Positions 8,211 to 12,337 of a stretch of 12,337 nucleotides of DNA are shown in pieces (the stretch's first letter is position 1; the number at the start of each line of letters is the position of its first letter). The translations under genes were made by a program, and so were the position numbers. A model generated the notes under the pieces. That model had not been told where the DNA came from, searched no databases, and saw only the letters and a list, made by a program, of their open reading frames with translations. Origin of the DNA: Bacteroidales bacterium (GTDB taxonomy: Bacteria; Bacteroidota; Bacteroidia; Bacteroidales; Dysgonomonadaceae); assembly GCA_012728155.1 (NCBI GenBank), contig JAAYFR010000209.1, positions 1 through 12,337 of the forward strand, read 5' to 3'.

Positions 8211-9940
8211 TACAATTTACCGGTTTTAATTTTTTTATTCAGTACCGGAGAATCCTCTCCTAACTCTTTGGCTCTCTTCCATTGTTCCAATGCTTTTTCT
8301 TTCTCTCCAATTTGGAACAAGACATCTCCATAATGCTCTACAACCACTGCCGAGAGATCATCTTCTTTACTGCTCTCAACAGCTCGCTCAATATAAATCT
8401 TAGCCAAGGTATAGGAACCTTGTTCATACAATACCCACCCATAAGTATCGAGATAGGTGGGATTTGCCGGTTCCGCCTTCACAGTAATACCACTCATCTG
8501 CTCTGCCTTATCGAGATCTCTCTTCTCTAACGAGAGATAATAGCTGTAATTGTTTAAGACTGGTAAATTCTGCGGATGCAGCTGTAAAGCCTTTTCATAA
8601 CTTTCAAACGCCTTTTCCTTATTCCCGAGGAAATGATTTAAATCACCAATCTGTCCATGGAATTCTGACTCCACAATTGGATTTCGCATGGTGGCATTTG
8701 CCAATCCCTCCTCAAAAATGCTCAGTGCCTCCAAGTACTTTTCCTGCTGAAAATAAACCGCTCCCAAATAGAAATAGAATTGGGGCTCCTGCGGCAGATA
8801 TTTCAACGCTTCGGTTGTTATCTCTTTTATTTTTTCCAGATCCTGGTCGGGCAGAGCAATGCGAAGCTGTTGTTCATAACCGACGGGATCTTCCGGATTC
8901 GACGCGGTATATATCTCGAACTGTTTCAGAGCTCCCTCTTTCTCTTCCTGCAATAAAAGAATGTTTCCATAGATCAAATTTAATTGTGCATTATTGGGAT
9001 GTTGCTCAAAAAGCGTTTCAAAGAGGGTGTTAACTTGCCTCATATCCTGCTGACTCTGCTGCAAAATGGCAAGATACCGGGTAAGCAACTGTAGCTTCAC
9101 CTCTACATCTATTGACGAATTGGTTACCGCTTTTTGCAACTCAGCTTGTGCTGCCTGCTTGTCGTTTGTCCTCTCAAAATAATCTACCATAGAAAGGATA
9201 AGCGCAGGATTATCGGGATCAATCTCCTTGGCCCTCTCATAATAGAGCATCGCTTCCTGATGCTGATTCTCTTCAAGATATAAATCTCCCATCAGGATGA
9301 GGTATCTCGGCTGTGAAGGGTTTTTATCAATAATCTGCCTGATCTCTGCGAACGCCTGCTCTTTCTCATCCATCATTGAATAGAGCCGGAATTTATTGAT
9401 GGCGATCATCTCGTTGATACCGGTATTCTTTTCCAATTCATCCAATGTGTTGATTGCCTCTTTAAATTCGCCAGCATCGGCAAAAGCATTCGCCAGTTCA
9501 AACCGCACATCGAGTTTATCAGGATACAAATGCGACAGATGTTGGTAGATATCAATTGGCTCTTGCTTCATTCCAAGCTCCTTACTCAACCCTGCCAACA
9601 TCATGTTGTAATAATAATTGTCAGGATCATAAGAGACAGAGCGGCGGAAGAAATCAAGGGCTCTATTTTTCTCCTGCAGCACATTATAAAATGTACCCAG
9701 TTCAACCAATACATTGGCATTGGTAGAATCAAGCGCATAACAATGGTGCAGCAAGTCAATCGCCTGGTCATACTCCCCAAGAGCCTTTGCATTCATTGCC
9801 CCATAGAAGTAATAGTCGAATTTCCTGCTTGACTCATCATCGAGATGAAGCCCCTTTTTCTCTTGTTGTGCCATTATTATTTCCGGCCACATTACAAATA
9901 ACGGAACCATCAGAAGAAAGAGAAGGAAAATTTTTTTCAT
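8210..9940 (-). CDS. Exported tetratricopeptide-repeat protein
   Basis: I chose ATG 9940 (576 residues) because it opens a signal peptide, MKKIFLLFLLMVPLFVMWPE, ending near MAQQ with no lipobox cysteine. The ATG at 9961 would add seven polar residues in front. Almost the whole mature protein is a stack of TPR-type helix pairs, roughly a dozen or more. Typical repeats read ALGEYDQAIDLLHHCYALD, QHQEAMLYYERAKEIDPDN, QQEKYLEALSIFEEGL, NKEKAFESYEKALQLHPQN and YGWVLYEQGSYTLAKIYIE. TPR stacks are protein-binding scaffolds, so this is likely a periplasmic scaffold or assembly factor. It lies 35 bases after dut and overlaps the DUF4292 gene by one base. Partner and function are not known; joint function with the lipoprotein and EnvC-like protein is inferred from conserved order only. 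Confidence 0.9.
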   Translation of the reverse strand: MKKIFLLFLLMVPLFVMWPEIIMAQQEKKGLHLDDESSRKFDYYFYGAMNAKALGEYDQAIDLLHHCYALDSTNANVLVELGTFYNVLQEKNRALDFFRRSVSYDPDNYYYNMMLAGLSKELGMKQEPIDIYQHLSHLYPDKLDVRFELANAFADAGEFKEAINTLDELEKNTGINEMIAINKFRLYSMMDEKEQAFAEIRQIIDKNPSQPRYLILMGDLYLEENQHQEAMLYYERAKEIDPDNPALILSMVDYFERTNDKQAAQAELQKAVTNSSIDVEVKLQLLTRYLAILQQSQQDMRQVNTLFETLFEQHPNNAQLNLIYGNILLLQEEKEGALKQFEIYTASNPEDPVGYEQQLRIALPDQDLEKIKEITTEALKYLPQEPQFYFYLGAVYFQQEKYLEALSIFEEGLANATMRNPIVESEFHGQIGDLNHFLGNKEKAFESYEKALQLHPQNLPVLNNYSYYLSLEKRDLDKAEQMSGITVKAEPANPTYLDTYGWVLYEQGSYTLAKIYIERAVESSKEDDLSAVVVEHYGDVLFQIGEKEKALEQWKRAKELGEDSPVLNKKIKTGKL

Positions 9941-9975
9941 TGTGGTTGTTTGATATAGCATCCTTGATTCATTAT

Positions 9976-10410
9976 TTATCGCCTGCCGGTATGGCCAAAT
10001 CCACCCATACCACGCTCAGTCTCGTCGAGCGAATCTACAGGTTCCCACTCCACTCGGGCATGTTGTGCAATCACCATCTGACAAATACGTTCTCCGTCTT
10101 GTATGGTAAAATCGACATTCGAAAGATTGACCAAAATCACCCTTATTTCACCCCGATAATCGGCATCGATAGTTCCGGGAGCATTCACTATTCCAATACC
10201 ATGCTTGATAGCCAAGCCACTACGGGGACGTATTTGGGCTTCATAACCTTCCGGTAATTGAATATAAATACCGGTGGGCACCAACATCCGTTCAAGTGGT
10301 TTCAACACTATCGCTCCCTCTAAATTTGCACGCAAATCCATACCGGCAGCAAAAGCAGTAGCATATTCAGGTAATGGATGGCGGGAGTTATTGACTATTT
10401 TAATTTTCAT
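9976..10410 (-). CDS. dut: dUTP diphosphatase (dUTPase)
   Basis: This 144-residue trimeric-type dUTPase hydrolyses dUTP to dUMP and pyrophosphate. That keeps uracil out of DNA and supplies the dTMP precursor. All five family motifs are visible: I AGMDLRA (22-28); II PRSGLA (62-67); III GTIDADYRGE (79-88), with the expected catalytic aspartate at D82; IV ERICQMVI (107-114); V RGMGGFGHTGRR (133-144). Motif V has His where many family members have Ser (GFGSTG). Length matches bacterial Dut (~145-150). It is the first gene of the leftward unit with TPR, DUF4292 and envC-like genes. Its start faces a divergent control region with a palindrome. The call is very secure. Confidence 0.97.
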   Translation of the reverse strand: MKIKIVNNSRHPLPEYATAFAAGMDLRANLEGAIVLKPLERMLVPTGIYIQLPEGYEAQIRPRSGLAIKHGIGIVNAPGTIDADYRGEIRVILVNLSNVDFTIQDGERICQMVIAQHARVEWEPVDSLDETERGMGGFGHTGRR

Positions 10411-10437
10411 AAGAAATATCTAATCTGTTTCATCATG

Positions 10438-10471
10438 CGAATTTATATAATTCCGAGGAATTAAGTGCCAA
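10438..10471 (-). promoter_or_regulatory. dut: Weak candidate promoter for the dut operon
   Basis: On the minus strand TAAATTCG (10445-10438) matches the Bacteroidetes -7 consensus TAnnTTTG except for one base. A TTG at 10471-10469 could serve as the -33 element, but the 23-base spacing is longer than the usual 19-21. Transcription would begin about 20-25 bases before the dut start. The palindrome at 10448-10463 would lie in the spacer. Confidence 0.3.
10448..10463. repeat. 16-base palindrome in the divergent control region (possible operator)
   Basis: TAATTCCGAGGAATTA is an inverted repeat with two seven-base perfect arms around a GA centre. It lies between the divergent dut and 241-residue-protein genes, inside the spacer of the candidate dut promoter and upstream of the rightward promoter. 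Size and symmetry fit a dimeric regulator site. It is too short and not followed by a T run, so it is unlikely to be a terminator. The regulator is unknown. Confidence 0.5.
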
Positions 10472-10481
10472 TTTGATGAAA

Positions 10482-10514
10482 TTTAATGAAATAAAAAAAA
10501 ATATCTTATCTTTG
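10482..10514 (+). promoter_or_regulatory. Bacteroidetes-type promoter for the 241-residue protein gene
   Basis: TATCTTTG at 10507-10514 is a perfect TAnnTTTG -7 element. TTTA at 10482-10485 is one base away from the TTTG -33 element, with 21 bases between, and the intervening DNA is an A-rich tract. The -7 element ends only five bases before the ATG at 10520. Transcription should therefore start at or within a base or two of the start codon, giving a leaderless or nearly leaderless message. Confidence 0.55.
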
Positions 10515-10519
10515 TAACT

Positions 10520-11245
10520 ATGAGTAACCACAACGACCTTTTGGCTAAATTACGCCAGACACTCAATGAACAAGGTATAGACTCATTCCATATTCTCGAA
10601 GAGCTGGTACCGATTGAGGAGCAGATGGAGTTTTTTAGGTACTTCGACCGCTTAAAGAGGGAGAACAGCCCTTTTGTGCGCGACGAAGAGGTGAGCCTAT
10701 TATTCTCGCCCGACGAATCTGTCGAGCGAAAAAAGAGAAGTCTGACCCTATTGGCATCGATCCCCGACGTAGGTGCTTACCGTTCCATCGAAACTTATCA
10801 CAGTAGCCCTTTAGAACCGGAATTGGAACATTGGTCTTCTATGGCATTGGTAAGTAGCCGTATCGTGCTTAGCTCCGATTTATCCGGCCATCAGCAGATC
10901 TATATCTCCTCCGGATTAGGTGGACGGGACAAAAAACTGCGTTTTTTCGCGCTTTTCACATCCGGCGACAGGCAACAATTCACCGATTTGCAGAAAGAGA
11001 TGGTAGAACATGAATTCACCTTTCAACTGCAAAAGGCGGAAGTAGTGATTGAAAAATTTGAAATCAGGGAGAATTACTTCACCATGCTTATGCTTTTTCC
11101 TTTCGACAAAGATGTGAAGTCGAGTCTCAATGCCGCAGTCACCGAATGCAACCAATATGGTAATTTCCTTGACACAAAGTTCCTTTTTACCAATGTAAAA
11201 GTACTCAGCGAAAAAGAAATTAAGGGTCTATTGGAGAAAAAATAA
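10520..11245 (+). CDS. Uncharacterised conserved-looking protein, 241 residues
   Basis: I do not recognise a named family. There is no signal peptide or membrane segment, so it should be cytoplasmic. Residues 1-112 look mainly helical (NDLLAKLRQTLNEQ, EEQMEFFRYFDRLKREN, SVERKKRSLTLLASI), with a HEAT-like feel around 65-112. Residues about 140-230 read as strand LRFFALF, helix QFTDLQKEMVEHEFTFQL, strand EVVIEKFEIREN, strand YFTMLMLFPF, helix VKSSLNAAVTECNQYG, strand KFLFTNVKVLS. That is the beta-alpha-beta-beta-alpha-beta order of a ferredoxin-like fold, by eye only. Codon use looks like its neighbours. It is transcribed away from dut, with a good promoter right at the ATG. A start at Met36 would remove the predicted first helices and is less attractive. 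Real gene: likely. Function: unknown. Confidence 0.8.
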   Translation: MSNHNDLLAKLRQTLNEQGIDSFHILEELVPIEEQMEFFRYFDRLKRENSPFVRDEEVSLLFSPDESVERKKRSLTLLASIPDVGAYRSIETYHSSPLEPELEHWSSMALVSSRIVLSSDLSGHQQIYISSGLGGRDKKLRFFALFTSGDRQQFTDLQKEMVEHEFTFQLQKAEVVIEKFEIRENYFTMLMLFPFDKDVKSSLNAAVTECNQYGNFLDTKFLFTNVKVLSEKEIKGLLEKK

Positions 11246-11333
11246 TCATCTGCGCCGAATCTATTTCAATCAGACTGCATGCCATAAACATTCCAATACA
11301 GAAAATAGTAAAACAATTATAGCAGTAAGAAAG

Positions 11334-11792
11334 ATGAACAACCGCATACTTATGTCAATTGTGACACTGATAGCCATTATCACTTTCCTTATAGCTTGCA
11401 ATACCTCCTCCTCTTTTGTATCCGACGACGAATTCCTCGACTTCATACAAAAAAGTCATTTCAACTATATGTGGGAAGGGGCTGAACCCATCTCTGGACT
11501 GGCACTAGAACGTATTCATATTGATGGCGTTTATCCTCAGAATGACGCGGAAACTATCACCACCGGAGGGAGCGGTTTCGGTATCGCCGGCCTGCTGGTC
11601 GGCATCGATCGTGGATTTATCACCCGTAAAGAGGGGGTTGAACGGCTGCACAAAATTAGCGACTATCTGGCCATTGATCAACTCACTATCGCACCAATGA
11701 TTGAAAACTTCCGTACCGGATTACTTTGGAAACTGTTTATGGGTGCGCCCGAGATTCAGGAGGGGTTGAAGAAGCTGGGATTTCGCAATTAA
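11334..11792 (+). pseudogene. Internally deleted GH144/glucoamylase-like lipoprotein remnant
   Basis: The 152-residue open frame begins with a lipoprotein signal, hydrophobic ILMSIVTLIAIITFLIAC with the lipobox cysteine at residue 22. It continues with the classic N-terminal part of Bacteroidetes glucoamylase-family (Pfam Glycoamylase, GH144 beta-1,2-glucanase-like) proteins: DDEFLDFIQ (31-39), WEGAEPISGLALER (47-60), TTGGSGFGI (77-84), IDRGFITRKEGVERL (91-105). After about residue 112 it jumps to what I recognise as the C-terminal end of the same family: AIDQLTIAPMIENFRTGLLW (113-132), then KLFMGAPEIQEGLKKLGF. Family members are about 420-480 residues. So roughly 300 residues, including the catalytic core, are missing while the frame is intact. 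It probably cannot be an active enzyme. An assembly error or a deliberately small protein are alternatives. It ends 18 bases from the convergent methyltransferase gene. Confidence 0.75.
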
Positions 11793-11810
11793 AATCTCAA
11801 GCAACAAAAT

Positions 11811-12337
11811 CTATTTTTTCTTTCTGAAATCTCCCCGTTTACTCTCCTTGCCTGAGAAATTCTTCCCCGATCTGAACGGTTTATCTCCCCTATTATCTGA
11901 ATGGATTCTACGACTATTATCCCTCTTAGGACGATAGGATTCATCCAATTTCTCCTCATCATTCGCTTCAATAGCACGTTGAGAGCGACGATAACCCTCT
12001 CTCGAATTTCGTTCGTAATGTCTGTCACCTAAAACAGAGCGCCGCTCTTTTCCACGAGAACGATCCTTTGCCGGTCGATCATCCCGCTTCCCGGAGAAGA
12101 TTTCATATTCGCGCATCTCACACTCCAACGCACCGTTATAGAGAAAGTAGCGCATGGAATGCTTGAGCCCGATCGCATCGAACGACTCTTTCCGATAACT
12201 CAATATATAAGCTCGATATCCGGGAAAGAGATGCTTGAGCCGTTCCCCGATCATCGAATAGAGCTCATCCAGATCCTCCACTTTTAGTCGCTCACCATAC
12301 GGCGGATTGGTCATCAAAATACCTCCTTTTGCAGGAG
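11811..12337 (-). CDS. RlmL/TrmG10-type RNA methyltransferase, 3' part, with arginine-rich tail (5' end outside window)
   Basis: The frame is open to the window edge, giving 175 codons read from base 12337 to TAG at 11811. Just inside the edge is GGILMTNPPYGERL. The NPPY catalytic motif IV marks SAM-dependent N-methyltransferases acting on exocyclic amines, and the NPPYGERL context is that of RlmL (23S rRNA m2G) and related THUMP-domain enzymes. The fold ends with MRYFLYNGALECEMREYEIF, a usual place for this family to stop. Here about 92 more residues follow (12089-11814), rich in Arg, Lys, Asp and Ser (KDRSRGKERRSVLG, YRRSQRAIEAN, GKESKRGDFRKKK). This tail is probably disordered and RNA-binding. 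The THUMP and SAM-binding motif I parts lie outside the window, so the exact target is not assigned. Confidence 0.88.
   Translation of the reverse strand, partial: PAKGGILMTNPPYGERLKVEDLDELYSMIGERLKHLFPGYRAYILSYRKESFDAIGLKHSMRYFLYNGALECEMREYEIFSGKRDDRPAKDRSRGKERRSVLGDRHYERNSREGYRRSQRAIEANDEEKLDESYRPKRDNSRRIHSDNRGDKPFRSGKNFSGKESKRGDFRKKK

Noticed and set aside
9941..9961. ATG 9961 start for the TPR gene
   Set aside because: It would place seven uncharged residues before MKK, whose signal peptide is typical when starting at 9940.
9787..10257. 156-residue forward frame opposite dut and the TPR start
   Set aside because: It lies over the well-supported dut gene, has no recognisable motif and has no promoter.
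11246..11333. Promoter or small RNA between the 241-residue gene and the lipoprotein remnant
   Set aside because: I found no TAnnTTTG element, hairpin or repeat in these 88 bases.

Overview
The window is a piece of a Bacteroidetes (order Bacteroidales) chromosome. Four things point there. Start codons have A/T-rich leaders without Shine-Dalgarno sequences. There is a TAnnTTTG-type -7 promoter element. The lineage-typical cluster dut / TPR protein / DUF4292 lipoprotein / EnvC-like activator is present. Typical secreted and lipoprotein families (PD40, M16, GH144-like) occur. Protein style suggests a Porphyromonadaceae/Dysgonomonadaceae-like anaerobe, but that finer placement is inference. No rRNA, tRNA, CRISPR array, transposase or integrase was seen. 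Gene density is high and no stretch over 110 bases lacks a gene.

Bases 1-5943 (+ strand) hold the 3' end of a PD40 beta-propeller protein with a coiled-coil tail, a short NfeD-type membrane protein, the flotillin-like FloA, a nucleoside phosphorylase, and a secreted two-domain M16 zinc peptidase. NfeD and FloA form the well-known membrane-microdomain pair. The flanking genes are co-oriented with short gaps, so one transcript is possible.

Bases 5992-10410 (- strand) hold a compact unit transcribed dut -> TPR -> DUF4292 lipoprotein -> EnvC-like protein. The TPR stop and lipoprotein start overlap as TAATG. The EnvC-like protein has a long coiled coil and a LytM/M23 domain that keeps only two of the four zinc ligands. 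It is therefore better read as an activator of a cell-wall amidase than as a peptidase.

Bases 10411-10519 are a divergent control region. It has a 16-base palindrome, a good TAnnTTTG element almost touching the start of the rightward gene, and a weaker candidate promoter for dut. To the right is an unrecognised 241-residue protein with a helical N-terminal half and a predicted beta-alpha-beta-beta-alpha-beta C-terminal half.

Bases 11334-11792 encode a lipoprotein of only 152 residues. Its first ~110 residues look like the N-terminus of a GH144/glucoamylase-like enzyme and its last ~40 look like the extreme C-terminus of the same family. This is a gene with its catalytic middle removed while the reading frame stayed open. 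The window closes with the 3' part of an RlmL/TrmG10-type RNA methyltransferase on the - strand, carrying an unusual ~92-residue charged, arginine-rich tail.

No clearly new multi-gene system was found. The best leads are the internally deleted glucanase-like lipoprotein, the palindromic divergent promoter with a possibly leaderless transcript, and the uncharacterised 241-residue protein.
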